NCBI GenBank assembly: GCA_945860085.1
Contig: CAMAPJ010000005.1
Coordinates: forward strand, 1 to 55,377
Source of the DNA: Synechococcus sp. UW140
Lineage (GTDB): Bacteria; Cyanobacteriota; Cyanobacteriia; PCC-6307; Cyanobiaceae
DNA length: 55,377 bases
Direction of reading: 5' to 3'
The translations under genes and the position numbers were made by a program. The notes below the pieces were generated by a model, which had not been told where the DNA came from, did not search any database, and saw nothing but the letters and a program-made list of their open reading frames with translations. Numbering within the stretch: position 1 is the stretch's first letter; every line of letters begins with the position of its first letter. This document shows, piece by piece, positions 18,661 to 28,103 of the stretch.

Positions 18661-19557
18661 TCAGCCGCTGATCTGGCGCTGGCTGCCCACCACCATCGTG
18701 CCGATGCCGTCGTCGGTGAACACCTCCAGCAGCAGGGCATGGGGGGTGCGGCCATCGACGATGTGGGCCGCCGACACCCCCTGGGCGATCGCCCGGATGC
18801 AGCATTCGGTCTTGGGGGTCATGCCGCCGGCCACCACGCCGGTGCGAATCAGCTCGCGGGCTCCCGCCAGGGTCACTTGACGGATCAGGGAACCGGGATC
18901 GTCCCGGTCCCGCAGGATGCCGGGGGTGTCGGTAAGCAGGATCAGTTTTTCGGCCTGCAAGGCCGCGGCCAGCTCGCCGGCCACCGTGTCGGCGTTGATG
19001 TTGTGGGCCTGACCCTCGGCGTTGGCGGCCACGCTCGAGATCACCGGGATGTAGCCGTTCTCGAGCAGGGGCAGCAGCACGGCCGGATTCACCGCCGCCA
19101 CATCGCCCACCAGGCCGTTGGAGCCATCGCCGTAGGGACGGGCCAGCACCAGGCCGCCATCGCTGCCGCACAGGCCCACGGCCCGGCCCCCCACCCGGTT
19201 GAGCCCATTGACGATCTGCTTGTTGACCCGCCCTACCAACACCATTTCAACCACGTCCATGGTTTCCGGGGTTGTGACCCGTAAGCCGTTGCGGAATTCC
19301 GGCTTGATCTGCAACCGCCCCAGCCACTCGTTGATCTCGGGTCCGCCGCCATGGACCACCACCGGGTGGACTCCGACACAGGCCAGCAAGGCCAGGTCGC
19401 GGAAGACGGCCTCGCGCAAGTCCTGGTGCACCATGGCGGCACCGCCATACTTGACCACCACCCGCCGGCCGGCGAAGTGCTGGATGTAGGGCAGGGCCTC
19501 ACTCAACACCGACACCCTCAGGGTGTCGGCGGCGGAGATAGGGGAATCGGTGCTCAA
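18661..19557 (-). CDS. argB: Acetylglutamate kinase
   Basis: Second step of arginine synthesis: phosphorylates N-acetylglutamate. In cyanobacteria this enzyme is the target of PII. It has 298 aa with the phosphate-binding VVKYGGAAM (34-42), the substrate segment [26 protein letters not shown], and the ATP-site block ITDTPGIL...SLIRQVT. The N-terminal helix before the first strand ([16 protein letters not shown]) is present, as in arginine-sensitive hexameric enzymes that bind PII. The ATG at 19557 fits family length. Immediately followed by the DUF3153 gene. Confidence 0.96.
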   Translation of the reverse strand: MSTDSPISAADTLRVSVLSEALPYIQHFAGRRVVVKYGGAAMVHQDLREAVFRDLALLACVGVHPVVVHGGGPEINEWLGRLQIKPEFRNGLRVTTPETMDVVEMVLVGRVNKQIVNGLNRVGGRAVGLCGSDGGLVLARPYGDGSNGLVGDVAAVNPAVLLPLLENGYIPVISSVAANAEGQAHNINADTVAGELAAALQAEKLILLTDTPGILRDRDDPGSLIRQVTLAGARELIRTGVVAGGMTPKTECCIRAIAQGVSAAHIVDGRTPHALLLEVFTDDGIGTMVVGSQRQISG

Positions 19558-19646
19558 GGCGAAACGGGCTGGGGTCGCAGGTTCGGCGCTGGGCCGGGGG
19601 GAGCGGGCCTGGCCCGGGGGCCGGTTCGCTCATGGGCCTGGGCTCG

Positions 19647-19678
19647 GGAGCCGCAGGGTTCAGGAGCCGGAGGGCTCT
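19647..19678. repeat. 16-bp tandem duplication over the DUF2854 stop codon
   Basis: Units 19647-19662 and 19663-19678 match at 13 of 16 bases (GGAGCCGCAGGG / GGAGCCGGAGGG). The minus-strand TGA (19660-19662) closes the first unit. Confidence 0.6.
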
Positions 19679-20244
19679 GGGTCAGCCTCGGCCATCGGCG
19701 CCGTTTCGACTAGGGGCCGCAGGCGGATCAGCACCTTGGCCTTGCCTAGCTGGCTCACCTCCGCCCGCAGGCCCGGCCCAAAGAAGCGGCCGAGCCGGTC
19801 CTGACGGGCCTGCCAGCGCTCAATGCCGACGCCCTGGCACTGGAAGGTGAGATCGAGGCCGTAGCCACCGTCCTCGGCCTGTTCGGCCACCCGCAGTAAC
19901 TGGGGGGGATCCTGCTCATCCCAGAGCTTGAGGGCCTCGAGCGAGCTTTCCAGGTGGGCCTTCTGGCCGTAGCGCCAGCGGTTGACATCCTTGACGAGCT
20001 TGCGCAGGGGCTCGCTGGCCTCGGCCTCCCGCAGGGCTTCGGCCTCCGGCGAGGGGTCCACCAATTCAGCCGGGGGCAGTTCTGAGGATTTCAGGGCGAG
20101 ACCACCCAGCAACACGGGCACGCCGTAAAACACCCCCGCCAGGCTCAAGGTGGGGCTGTCGGTGACGTAGGCGATCGAACCGACCACCGTGAGAACGGCG
20201 CCGGCGATCGTGATTAGGCTTCCGGGCGATGCGATTGCTTGCAT
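19660..20244 (-). CDS. DUF2854 family membrane protein
   Basis: A 194-aa protein of a family found in cyanobacteria and plant plastids. Two hydrophobic segments (SLITIAGAVLTVVGSIAYV, about 8-26, and LAGVFYGVPVLLGGLAL, about 33-49) form a hairpin, followed by a soluble domain with RWRYGQKAHLESSLEALKLWDEQDPPQL and a C-terminal beta segment (EVSQLGKAKVLIRLRP). Function unknown. The ATG at 20244 was chosen because the open frame above it is Ser/Arg-rich and out of character. The codon shares a CATG with a plus-strand ATG at 20243. Confidence 0.83.
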   Translation of the reverse strand: MQAIASPGSLITIAGAVLTVVGSIAYVTDSPTLSLAGVFYGVPVLLGGLALKSSELPPAELVDPSPEAEALREAEASEPLRKLVKDVNRWRYGQKAHLESSLEALKLWDEQDPPQLLRVAEQAEDGGYGLDLTFQCQGVGIERWQARQDRLGRFFGPGLRAEVSQLGKAKVLIRLRPLVETAPMAEADPEPSGS

Positions 20245-20356
20245 GGCGCCATCTTCGGCTAACGGGGTGCCCGATCGCGATGGCGAAGGCACCGGCACTG
20301 AACGTTTTTCTGTTGCTCCCGCAGGGGAGACCCCGAGTCCCGGGGGAGGAGAACCT

Positions 20357-20536
20357 GTGGCTGTGGAGGTTCTCAGCACCGACCAGCTGCTCGAGCGGCT
20401 CGCCGCTGACCGGCTCTGGTTGCTGCAGCAGATCGATGCCGGCCATTGGAGCGACCTGCGCCTGGATCTGGCAGCCCTGGAGCGGGAACTGGGCCAGGTC
20501 CTGGAGCAGGCCGGCCAGCGGGTCAAGGGCCGCTGA
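20357..20536 (+). CDS. Small helical protein (59 aa), function unknown
   Basis: No recognised family name. The GTG at 20357 has GGGGAGGAG ending about six bases upstream, the best Shine-Dalgarno sequence in the area, so it was chosen over an in-frame ATG at 20243 that would add a disordered 38-residue tail. The product is almost all helix: VLSTDQLLERLAADRLWLLQQIDAGHW followed by LRLDLAALERELGQVLEQAG. Such short acidic/leucine helices are common in conserved picocyanobacterial hypotheticals. It is convergent with ssb and divergent from the DUF2854 gene. Confidence 0.6.
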   Translation: MAVEVLSTDQLLERLAADRLWLLQQIDAGHWSDLRLDLAALERELGQVLEQAGQRVKGR

Positions 20537-20630
20537 CCGGGGCCTGGGCCCTAGGGGTGGATCGCAATCGCCAGGGGTTGCGGGGCCCGGGAAGCGCAGC
20601 GTTGGCCTCTTCCGGGACCCTGAGCGCCGA

Positions 20631-21218
20631 TCAGAAGGGAATGTCGTCTTCGCCTTCGGGGAAATCGGGCACCAGGGGCGAGGCGTTCCAGGTGGGCATC
20701 TCGGCAGCGGCCGGGGCTGCAGCAGCTGCCGGCGCAGGGGCGGCAGCCTGCCGGCGGGTGGGGGCTGGTGCCGGCGGCCGGCCAGAGGGGCGGGTGCCCG
20801 CAGGCCCGCCATTGGCAGGGCCTGCGGAGAATTCCTGGGGACTGGCCTGGGTCGTCGCTCCAGCCGCCGCTCCAGCAGTCGCTCCTGGGGCCGCGCCGAA
20901 GGAGGCGGCGCCGGCAGCGGCGAGGGGATGGAGGCGCGAGAGGGTGAATTCGGCCCGCTTCTCCTTGACCCCGTCCGGTCGGGTGACGGTGTTCATGCGC
21001 AGACGGCCTTCCAGCACCAGGTGCTGACCCACCTGAACCCGGTTCTGCAGGTCCTGGGCCAGGCTGCCCCAGCCGACCACCTTGAGCTGGCCAGGGGGAT
21101 CATCGGGGCGCAGGCCCTCGATCTGGACGGCCATCTCGGCCACGGGGGTCTGGTTGTCCTGGGTGTAACGCACCTGGGGCGCCTCCATCACCTCTACTTC
21201 CAGCAAGCAATGGTTCAC
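20631..21218 (-). CDS. ssb: Single-stranded DNA-binding protein
   Basis: The 195-aa protein has an N-terminal OB-fold (about 1-105, with VAEMAVQIEGLRP, QLKVVGWGSLAQDL and LVLEGRLRMNTV) and then a long Ala/Gly/Pro linker. It ends in FPEGEDDIPF, the acidic tip with terminal Pro-Phe that SSBs use to recruit repair and replication partners such as PriA. The start is GTG. The linker is unusually Ala-rich and the OB-fold diverges from E. coli SSB, as in other cyanobacterial versions. The divergent spacer with cobK is only 32 bp. Confidence 0.9.
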   Translation of the reverse strand: MNHCLLEVEVMEAPQVRYTQDNQTPVAEMAVQIEGLRPDDPPGQLKVVGWGSLAQDLQNRVQVGQHLVLEGRLRMNTVTRPDGVKEKRAEFTLSRLHPLAAAGAASFGAAPGATAGAAAGATTQASPQEFSAGPANGGPAGTRPSGRPPAPAPTRRQAAAPAPAAAAAPAAAEMPTWNASPLVPDFPEGEDDIPF

Positions 21219-21250
21219 GGATCAGGGGATCGCCAGGGGGTCCCATCCTG

Positions 21251-22294
21251 ATGCACCGCCCTGAAATCCACCAGGGGGATCACAGCTCCCCTGGCCAGGT
21301 CGCCGAACCGCAACAGCAGCCCAGCGCGCCGGCAGAGGCGATCTGGCTGGTCAGTGGCATCGGCGAAGGGCCCCAGCTGGCCAGCCAGTTGCTGGCGCGG
21401 GGGTGGCGCCTGCGCGTGAGCGTGGTGGGAGAGGCGGCCGGCCGGGCCTATGGGGCCCATCCTGCCTTGGAGATCCAGGTGGGGGCCCTGGCCGGCCCTG
21501 GGGCGATCGCTGCCGCCCTGGAGGCGGCAGGGTGCCAGGGCGGCTTCCGCTGGGTCGTGGATGGCACCCATCCCTTTGCTGAGCGGATCAGCGCCGACCT
21601 GGTGGTCGCCTGCCGGCGGCTCAACCAGCCCCTGCTGCGCCTGCAAAGGGCTCCGTTGGCCCGACTGGATTCAAGCCCTTCCCCGGGCTCCACTCCAGGG
21701 CCTAGCCCCAGCCTCGGTCTGGCTTCAAGCCCTGGTTTGGCTTCAAGCCCTGGTCTTGCCCCATGCCCTGGGGTCCGGCGCCAGCTGCTCACCAGCCTGG
21801 AGGAGCTCGCTGGCCTCGACCTAGGCGGCAAGCGGCTTCTGCTGGCGATTGGGGCGCGGCGCCTCCGCCAGGCCCTGCTCTGCAGTCCTGACGCTCGTCA
21901 TTTCGCTCGCATCTTGCCCCATCCCACCAGCCTGGCCCTGGCCCGGGCGGCCGGCCTGGCCGATGCCCAGCTGGCCTGCCTGCATCCCCGTCCGGCGCCT
22001 ATCCCCAACGGCTCCGGTTCCGGTTCGCCTGGGGCCTGGGTGGATCAGGGTTCACCGGGCCGGCTCGGGCCCGGGGCCATCGAGCGGGCCCTCTGTCGCC
22101 GCTGGGCCATCGATACGGTGCTATGCCGCCAATCCGGCGGCATCACCGAGCAGCTCTGGAGTGACCTCTGCTCAGACCTGGGCCTGGAGCTACTGCTGTT
22201 GCGCCAGCCCAGGGCCAGTGATCCGGCCCCGGGCCTGGAGCTGGCGGCCCTGCTGGCGGCCCTGGGCGATCCAGGTTCAGGCAGCCAGGCCTAG
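21251..22294 (+). CDS. cobK: Precorrin-6A reductase
   Basis: NADPH-dependent reductase of the cobalamin ring pathway, 347 aa. The fold starts with IWLVSGIGEGPQLASQLLARG, where the glycine loop binds the cofactor. Further marks of the CobK/CbiJ family are WVVDGTHPFAERIS and LLAIGARRLRQAL, with a C-terminal VLCRQSGG...QLWSDL block. Between about residues 140 and 175 is a Pro/Ser/Gly-rich insert with repeats of SSPGLA, coded by an 18-bp DNA repeat. The insert sits between the two halves of the protein, presumably as a flexible loop. The tail overlaps the adenosine-kinase gene by four bases (CTAG), convergent. Confidence 0.88.
   Translation: MHRPEIHQGDHSSPGQVAEPQQQPSAPAEAIWLVSGIGEGPQLASQLLARGWRLRVSVVGEAAGRAYGAHPALEIQVGALAGPGAIAAALEAAGCQGGFRWVVDGTHPFAERISADLVVACRRLNQPLLRLQRAPLARLDSSPSPGSTPGPSPSLGLASSPGLASSPGLAPCPGVRRQLLTSLEELAGLDLGGKRLLLAIGARRLRQALLCSPDARHFARILPHPTSLALARAAGLADAQLACLHPRPAPIPNGSGSGSPGAWVDQGSPGRLGPGAIERALCRRWAIDTVLCRQSGGITEQLWSDLCSDLGLELLLLRQPRASDPAPGLELAALLAALGDPGSGSQA
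21720..21754 (+). repeat. 18-bp repeat inside cobK
   Basis: TGGCTTCAAGCCCTGGT occurs at 21720-21736 and 21738-21754, and a decayed copy precedes it at about 21670. It keeps the reading frame and codes a Ser-Ser-Pro-Gly-Leu-Ala repeat in the linker of precorrin-6A reductase. Confidence 0.75.
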
Positions 22295-23319
22295 AGGAGC
22301 AGGCCTAGGTGGTCGGCGGCGAGCTCGCGCAGGCTCACCTGGCTGCGGGGGCCGAGCTGGGTCACCACCTGGCCAGCGCAGAGGGAGCCCAGGCGACCGC
22401 AGGTTTCTAGATCCAGGCCGCGGGTGTAGCCATGTAAAAAGCCCGCTGCATAGAGATCTCCGGCGCCGGTGGTGTCCACGAGCTCGCCGAGGCGGAAGGG
22501 TTCGATCACGTGGCTCTGCTCACCGGAGAGCACTAGGGAGCCCAGTTCACTACGGGTCAGGGCCGCCACCTGGCAGCGGCCACGCACCTGATCCACCGCC
22601 TCCTCAAAGCTGTTGGCCTTGTAAAGGGCAGTGATCTCCATCTCATTGGCGAACAGCACATCGACATGGCCATCAACCAGTTCCTGGAAGCTGTCCCGGT
22701 GCCGTTCAACGCAGAAGGCATCGGAGAGGGACAGGGCCACCTGGCCCCCCTGGGCGCGGATCAGTTCGGCCGCGGCGATGAAGGCCCGCTTGGCCGCTTC
22801 GCTGTCCCAGAGGTAGCCCTCCAAATAGAGCATTTTGGCGTCGGCCACCATCTGGAGGTCCAGGTCGGCGGGATCCAGTCCGACGGAGGCCCCCAGGTAG
22901 GTGCACATCGTGCGCTGGGCATCCGGGGTGACCAGGATCAGGCAGCGGGCGGTCGATGGTCCGCTGTTGGCCGGTGGGGTCTGGAAGCTGGCGCCGACGG
23001 CGCGGATGTCGTGGGCAAAGATCGCTCCGAGCTGGTCATCGCGCACCCGGCCAATGAAACCGGCCCGGCCGCCGAGCTGGGCGATGCCGGCCAGGGTGTT
23101 GGCGGCGGACCCGCCGGAGGTCTCGAGTCCCGGCCCAACGCTGGCGTAGAGCCGCTGGGCCTGGGACTCATCGACTAGGGCCATCGTGCCCTTGGTCAGG
23201 CCGTGGTTGTCGAGCACGTCGTCTTCGGCCCTGACCAGCACATCAACGATGGCGTTGCCGATGCCGACGACATCGAAGCGGGGCCCGGCGCTGGGGCTGG
23301 GCGTTGCGGAAACAGACAC
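22291..23319 (-). CDS. PfkB-family sugar/nucleoside kinase, probably adenosine kinase
   Basis: Ribokinase-fold kinase of 342 aa. The N-terminus FDVVGIGNAIVDVLV and the glycine-rich GGSAANTLAGIAQLGG are the first PfkB signature. DTTGAGDLYAAGF at about 275-287 holds the anion hole and the catalytic aspartate. The overall match is to the adenosine-kinase-like branch. The neighbour purA, 42 bp upstream on the same strand, also handles AMP precursors, which supports a purine role. Substrate remains an inference. It is convergent with cobK with a shared CTAG at the stops. Confidence 0.85.
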   Translation of the reverse strand: MSVSATPSPSAGPRFDVVGIGNAIVDVLVRAEDDVLDNHGLTKGTMALVDESQAQRLYASVGPGLETSGGSAANTLAGIAQLGGRAGFIGRVRDDQLGAIFAHDIRAVGASFQTPPANSGPSTARCLILVTPDAQRTMCTYLGASVGLDPADLDLQMVADAKMLYLEGYLWDSEAAKRAFIAAAELIRAQGGQVALSLSDAFCVERHRDSFQELVDGHVDVLFANEMEITALYKANSFEEAVDQVRGRCQVAALTRSELGSLVLSGEQSHVIEPFRLGELVDTTGAGDLYAAGFLHGYTRGLDLETCGRLGSLCAGQVVTQLGPRSQVSLRELAADHLGLLL

Positions 23320-23361
23320 GGGGCGGAAGGCAAATGGGATCGCGACGGGGACAGGAGCCGA

Positions 23362-24675
23362 TCAGGCGCTGAGCAGGGCCCGCTTCGGACCATGGATCGG
23401 ATCTTCGACCACGATTGTTTGATCCCGGTTGGCGCCGAGGGAAACGATCGCGATCGGCACCTCCATCAGCTCAGCGAGGAAGCGCAGGTAGGCCATCGCC
23501 TTAGCCGGCAGCTCTTCGAGTTGGCGGCATTCCTCGGTGGAGCACTCCCAGCCCGGCAGGGTTTCAAAGATCGGCTGGCAGCGGGCGAAATCCTCGGCGC
23601 TGCTCGGGAAATGCTCGATGCGCTGGCCATCGAGTTCGTAGGCGACGCACACCTGGATCTCATCGAGCTCATCAAGCACGTCAAGCTTGGTGATCGCTAG
23701 GCAATCAAGGCCGTTCACCGCGACCGCATAGCGGCCGATGACGCCGTCGAACCAGCCGCAGCGGCGGCGACGGCCGGTGGTTGTGCCGTATTCGCCACCC
23801 CGGTCGCAGAGGTGGTCGTTGAGGCTGCCTTGCAGTTCGGTCGGGAAGGGGCCCTCGCCCACCCGGGTGGTGTAGGCCTTGGCGACGCCGATCACCCGGT
23901 CGATCAGGGTCGGGCCGACGCCGGCGCCGATGCAGGCCCCGCCGGAGATCGGGTTGGAGGAGGTGACGTAGGGGTAGGTGCCATGGTCGAGGTCGAGCAG
24001 GGTGCCCTGGGCGCCCTCAAACAGGATGTTCTTGCGGGCGCGGGCCGCTTGGTGGATCGTGCGAATGCAGTCGACCACATGGGGGGCCAGGCGCTGGCCG
24101 TAGGAGGCGTATTCGGCGATCACCGCCTCGCCATCGAGGGGCTCGATCCCGTAAACCCGCTCGAGAAGCAGGTTCTTTTCCGCTAGGGGAGCAGCCAGAC
24201 GATCGCGCAGCCGGTCCTCATCGAGCAGGTCAATGACGCGGATGCCGTTGCGTTCGGCCTTGTCGGCGTAGGTGGGGCCGATGCCTCGGCCGGTGGTGCC
24301 GATACGGCGATCGCCCCGGCGCTGCTCCATCGCCTGGTCGAGCAGGCGGTGGTAAGGCATGGTCACGTGGGCCGTGGAGGCGAGCTTCAACCCCTCAACG
24401 CTGATGCCGTTCTCGGCCAGCATGTCGAGCTCGCCCAGCATCACCCGCGGATCGACCACGGTGCCGGAGCCGATCAAGCAGGTGGTGTCCGGGTAAAGGA
24501 TGCCGGAAGGAATCAGGTGCAGCTTGAGCACCTTGTTGTCCACCACGATGGTGTGACCGGCATTCACACCGCCCTGATAGCGCACGACCACATCGGCCGA
24601 ACGACTGAGGAGATCGGTGATCTTGCCCTTCCCCTCGTCACCCCACTGAGCACCGATGACGACAACGTTGGCCAA
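23362..24675 (-). CDS. purA: Adenylosuccinate synthetase
   Basis: GTP-dependent enzyme joining IMP and aspartate, the first committed step to AMP. 437 aa from the TTG at 24675, whose next codons read [17 protein letters not shown] as in related cyanobacteria. An upstream TTG at 24699 would add eight residues. GDEGKGK is the phosphate loop, QGGVNAGHT the IMP site, and [14 protein letters not shown] the central signature. [12 protein letters not shown] completes the active site. No Shine-Dalgarno sequence is obvious. It lies downstream of psb27 but is separated from it by a strong terminator. Confidence 0.96.
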   Translation of the reverse strand: MANVVVIGAQWGDEGKGKITDLLSRSADVVVRYQGGVNAGHTIVVDNKVLKLHLIPSGILYPDTTCLIGSGTVVDPRVMLGELDMLAENGISVEGLKLASTAHVTMPYHRLLDQAMEQRRGDRRIGTTGRGIGPTYADKAERNGIRVIDLLDEDRLRDRLAAPLAEKNLLLERVYGIEPLDGEAVIAEYASYGQRLAPHVVDCIRTIHQAARARKNILFEGAQGTLLDLDHGTYPYVTSSNPISGGACIGAGVGPTLIDRVIGVAKAYTTRVGEGPFPTELQGSLNDHLCDRGGEYGTTTGRRRRCGWFDGVIGRYAVAVNGLDCLAITKLDVLDELDEIQVCVAYELDGQRIEHFPSSAEDFARCQPIFETLPGWECSTEECRQLEELPAKAMAYLRFLAELMEVPIAIVSLGANRDQTIVVEDPIHGPKRALLSA

Positions 24676-24757
24676 GGACAAGGCGGCCCGGAGCCGCAAC
24701 TGAGCACAATGTGGGAGCTTCTCAGATCAAAGGTCCCTTCGTCAAAAAGTTGACAGC

Positions 24758-24783
24758 AAAAAAGCGGTCCTTCAAGACCGCTT
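24758..24783 (-). terminator. Rho-independent terminator after psb27
   Basis: On the minus strand AAGCGGTC (24783-24776) and GACCGCTT (24769-24762) form a perfect 8-bp stem with a six-base loop, continuing into a T-run (A-run at 24758-24763 on plus). It lies 50 bases after the psb27 stop codon and is the clearest intrinsic terminator in the window. Confidence 0.88.
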
Positions 24784-24832
24784 GTGGGGTTGGAGGGGTG
24801 CTTTCGCCCGGTTCCTCCGGGGCTCCGGAGGC

Positions 24833-25243
24833 TCAGGCGCCGCGCACGACGCTGGCCTCAGCCCGCTTGAGTTCCTTGTCGAGCCTGGCCTTGAGGGCCT
24901 CGGGTAGGGGCCGGTTGGCGTAGTTGGTGTAGTGACCAGCCAGGGAGTTGATGGCCGTCTGCATGGTGGTGAAGGAGGCCAGACCGTTGATTTTGGCCTG
25001 GGGCCGGTAACGGGCCATGTAGGCGGTGATCAGGGAGCGGGCCTCGGTTTCTGCCGTGGCGCGATCGGGATCCTCCGGACTGATGGCGATCGTGGCGATC
25101 AGCCGTTCCGCCACGGTCATGGTGTCCTCGACGTAATTGCCCGTGAGCGGGCCGCTGGCTGACGAGCAGGCCGTCAGGGCCAGGCTGAGGCTGAGGCACA
25201 CCGCGAACAAGGCGGCCATCACACGACGCCATCCAGCAGCCAT
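24833..25243 (-). CDS. psb27: Photosystem II assembly lipoprotein Psb27
   Basis: Lumenal protein that binds CP43 during assembly and repair of photosystem II before the manganese cluster is built. 136 aa from the ATG at 25243. A signal peptide with RRVMAALFAVCLSLSLALTAC ends in the lipobox LTAC, making C26 the lipidated residue. The mature domain is the four-helix Psb27 bundle: NYVEDTMTVAERLIATIAI, ARSLITAYMARYRP, GLASFTTMQTAINSLAGHYTNYANRPLP and LKARLDKELKRAE. A terminator follows. A TAGGAT box sits about 26 bases upstream of the ATG. Confidence 0.95.
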   Translation of the reverse strand: MAAGWRRVMAALFAVCLSLSLALTACSSASGPLTGNYVEDTMTVAERLIATIAISPEDPDRATAETEARSLITAYMARYRPQAKINGLASFTTMQTAINSLAGHYTNYANRPLPEALKARLDKELKRAEASVVRGA

Positions 25244-25268
25244 GGGGATTGGGAGGAAGAAGGGCCCA

Positions 25269-25274
25269 ATCCTA
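25269..25274 (-). promoter_or_regulatory. Possible -10 element of psb27
   Basis: TAGGAT on the minus strand, 25 bases before the psb27 ATG, resembles a -10 box. No good -35 was seen, so this is only a candidate. Confidence 0.25.
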
Positions 25275-25492
25275 GGCAAGCCTGGGAAAGCTGACCCAGG
25301 GGTTGGGATGTAGCAGGGTGCAGGGGCCCTGGTTCCGGGGGCAGGCCGTGGCGGAGACCCGGCTGAGGGAGTCCCTGGCCCCGATTTCAGGCCCAAGACA
25401 CCAGCGCCCAGGCCCGCCCAGCCCGGTTTCGCCTAGGACGCTCCGGTGCGGATCTCCCCAGCCTGGAGGAGGTCAAAGCGATGGGGCCGACC

Positions 25493-25520
25493 GGATCAGG
25501 TGAACTGGATCAGGCCAGGA
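25493..25520. repeat. 14-bp tandem duplication at the proS stop codon
   Basis: GGATCAGG begins each of two adjacent 14-base units (25493-25506 and 25507-25520). The remaining six bases differ. The proS TGA (25510-25512, minus strand) is inside the second. On its own this is weak, but it matches the pattern at other gene ends. Confidence 0.4.
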
Positions 25521-27399
25521 GGCCGCTACGGCCTGCCTTAATCAGGGCAGAGAGTTCGGCGATTAGCTCCGCTGCAGCCAGCTCCCGTTTGACGCTGCCC
25601 TGGCGCTGCACCAGTTCCACCTGACCTTCCTTGGCGCCCCGGCCCACCACCACCCGCCAGGGGATGCCGAGCAGGTCGGCGTCTTTGAACTTGACGCCGG
25701 CCCGCTCATCGCGGTCATCGAGCAAGGCATCGAGTCCTGCGGCCAGCAGGCTGGTGTAGAGCTCTTCGCCCAGCAGGTGCTGGGCGGGTTCCTGCAGGTT
25801 GGCGATCACCACGATCACCTCAAAGGGGGCAATCGCCACCGGCCAGCAGATGCCGTTGCTGTCGTGGTTCTGTTCCACGGCCGCCTGGGCCAGGCGGGAG
25901 ACGCCGATGCCGTAACAGCCCATCCACAGGGCTTCTTCCGCCCCAGACTCATTGGTGAAGCGGGCGCCGAGGGCTTCGGAGTATTTGCGGCCCAGTTGGA
26001 AGATGTGGCCCACTTCGATGCCGCGGGCGGCTGTGAGGGTTTGCTCTGGATCGTGCAGGCAGCGATCGCCGCTCTGGGCGGCGCGCAGGTCAACCAGCTC
26101 GGGCGCCAGGCCCAGGCCCGCCCAGGTCGCCCCCACCCGGTGCTTGTCGGGGTTGTTGCCGCCGCAGACGAACGTCTCCAGTTCGGCCGCAGTGGGATCG
26201 GTGAGGCGCAGCAACTTGGGAACAAGCCTGAGCTGGGCCGCTGTGGCTAGGGCGGCGTTGCCGCTGCCAGCAAGGACCTGGGTTGGGGTTGGGGCTGCCG
26301 TGGCGACAAGGGTCCCATCGCTGAGGTCGGGGCCGAGAGAGCCAAAGGGGATTGCGCTCAGATCGAGGGGCAGCCGCTCGCTGCGCACCAGATCGGCCGT
26401 GAGCGGTTCAATCGAAAGCAGGGTGCCCTGTTCGGGCGCCAGGCGGGCGCTCACGCCATTGGCCAGTTTCACCGCGTTAAGCAGTTGATCGCCGCGCAGG
26501 CTCACCAGCACCGGCAGCAGGCTGCCATCGGCGCAGCGGGCCACTAACAGCAACACCTTGACGATCTGGCTGGGATCAAAGCCATGGGCGGCGCAGAGGT
26601 CTTCGATGCTGGTTTGGCCGGGGGTATCGAGCTCGCGGCAGGGCTGGGCCGCCAGGGGCAGGGCTGCCGCGGCGAGGGAGACCGCCCGCTCCTGGTTGGC
26701 CGCATAGAGCCCGTCGCCGCTGCTGAGGATCAGGTCCTCGCCGGCCTCAGCGGTGACCATGAACTCCTGGCTGGCGGAGCCGCCAATGGCGCCGCTGTCA
26801 GCCTCGACCGCCACGGTTCTGAGACCGCAGCGACTGAAAATGCGCCGGTAAGCCCGGTCCATCTCACCGTAACTATCTTGGAGGCTGGCTTCATTTGCGT
26901 GAAAGGAGTAGCCATCCTTCATGATGAATTCCCGGCCGCGCATTAGCCCGAAACGGGGGCGAATCTCATCGCGGAATTTGGTCTGAATCTGATAGAGATT
27001 CACCGGTAATTGCCGGTAGGAACGCAACAGATCTGCTGCCAGGGCCGTAACCACTTCCTCATGGGTGGGACCCAGGCCCAGCTCACGCCCCTGGCGATCA
27101 CGCAGGTGGAACATGATTCCCTCGCCTGCCGTGTAGCCGCTCCAGCGGCCGCTGCGCTCCCAGAGATCGGCCGGCTGCAGCTGGGGCAGCAGGGTTTCTA
27201 GGGCTCCGGTGGCGTTGAGCTCCTCGCGCACGATCGCCGAAATCTTCTGCAGCACCCGAAACAGCAGGGGCAGGTAGGCGTAGATGCCCGAAGCAACCCG
27301 GCGGATGTAGCCGGCGCGCAGCAGCAGTTTGTGGGAGGGGATTTCCGCTTCAGCCGGGTCATCCCGCAACGTCACCAGCATCAGGCGGGAGACGCGCAT
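25510..27399 (-). CDS. proS: Prolyl-tRNA synthetase
   Basis: Class II aminoacyl-tRNA synthetase of 629 aa charging tRNA-Pro. The bacterial type is clear: RVSRLMLVTLRDDPAEAEIPSHKLLLRAGYIRRV at the N-terminus, motif 2 at KFRDEIRPRFGLMRGREFIMKD, a YbaK-like editing insertion (about 220-385) and motif 3 in GCYGIGVSRLAQAAVEQ, then the anticodon-binding domain (APFEVIVVIANL to the end). The ATG at 27399 is preferred to a GTG at 27408. It lies 267 bp before psb27 on the same strand. Confidence 0.97.
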   Translation of the reverse strand: MRVSRLMLVTLRDDPAEAEIPSHKLLLRAGYIRRVASGIYAYLPLLFRVLQKISAIVREELNATGALETLLPQLQPADLWERSGRWSGYTAGEGIMFHLRDRQGRELGLGPTHEEVVTALAADLLRSYRQLPVNLYQIQTKFRDEIRPRFGLMRGREFIMKDGYSFHANEASLQDSYGEMDRAYRRIFSRCGLRTVAVEADSGAIGGSASQEFMVTAEAGEDLILSSGDGLYAANQERAVSLAAAALPLAAQPCRELDTPGQTSIEDLCAAHGFDPSQIVKVLLLVARCADGSLLPVLVSLRGDQLLNAVKLANGVSARLAPEQGTLLSIEPLTADLVRSERLPLDLSAIPFGSLGPDLSDGTLVATAAPTPTQVLAGSGNAALATAAQLRLVPKLLRLTDPTAAELETFVCGGNNPDKHRVGATWAGLGLAPELVDLRAAQSGDRCLHDPEQTLTAARGIEVGHIFQLGRKYSEALGARFTNESGAEEALWMGCYGIGVSRLAQAAVEQNHDSNGICWPVAIAPFEVIVVIANLQEPAQHLLGEELYTSLLAAGLDALLDDRDERAGVKFKDADLLGIPWRVVVGRGAKEGQVELVQRQGSVKRELAAAELIAELSALIKAGRSGLLA

Positions 27400-27554
27400 A
27401 GCAGCCACGGAGCACTGGTGCGGAACCTATCACCACCGCCTGAAACGATGTCCCTCCGCTGCCCTAGTGGCGCGGTAGAACTGCACCGCAATGGTCTGGC
27501 TAGTCCTGCGAAAGGCTGCTAGCTTCGGTCCCAGTTGTCTTAAATTCGTCTCAT

Positions 27555-28103
27555 ATGTTCGGCCATCCCTCGGGCGGCGATGGGCTCTCTGCTGCTGTCT
27601 ACGGCAGTCCCCCGCCCCAGGCGAGCCCGATCCCCCGCCTTGATCCCGACTCCCTGGGCCTGGCGGTTGGCCTGGCCGCTGGCCTCGCTGCCCCCCCAGG
27701 CGATGGCCTGATCGGTATTGACGATGTGCAACGCACCTTGAATCGCTCCAGGGCGTCGGTCTATCGCTATACCAACACTGATCCCCGCAACCTCAACCCC
27801 CCGTTCAACCCAAAGCGTCTCAATCCCGAATACCGCACCGATCAAAAAGACGCCCTGCTGTTCCATCCCAATGAGGTGGCCCGCTTTGCCCGCGATGTGT
27901 TGCGGATCAAGGAGGTCACGGTGGAGGTGCTTCACTCCCCAGCCACCGCTAGCCAGCAGCTGCTCGTGGCGATCTTGACCGAACTCAAGGAGATCCGCGC
28001 CCTGCTGCAGCAGGCAGGCGAGGCCCCTACCCCCCTAGGCAGCAAGCGGGAGCACCCGGACCAGGCGTTACCCAGCCAGGCTTACCCAGCCAGCGTTACC
28101 TAG
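27555..28103 (+). CDS. Putative DNA-binding protein with MerR-like helix-turn-helix
   Basis: Not assigned to a named family. The 182-aa product has a Gly/Pro/Ala-rich first 50 residues, then IGIDDVQRTLNRSRASVYRYTN (about 53-74), which has the shape of a helix-turn-helix that reads DNA. A conserved-looking RNLNPPFNPKRLNPEYRTDQKDALLFHPNEVARFARDV block follows, then a C-terminal helix (LLVAILTELKEIRALLQQ) that could dimerise. MerR or excisionase-type regulators are the closest picture. The ATG at 27555 follows a TTAAAT at 27540-27545, a possible -10. It is divergent from proS. The stop is inside a tandem repeat. Confidence 0.65.
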   Translation: MFGHPSGGDGLSAAVYGSPPPQASPIPRLDPDSLGLAVGLAAGLAAPPGDGLIGIDDVQRTLNRSRASVYRYTNTDPRNLNPPFNPKRLNPEYRTDQKDALLFHPNEVARFARDVLRIKEVTVEVLHSPATASQQLLVAILTELKEIRALLQQAGEAPTPLGSKREHPDQALPSQAYPASVT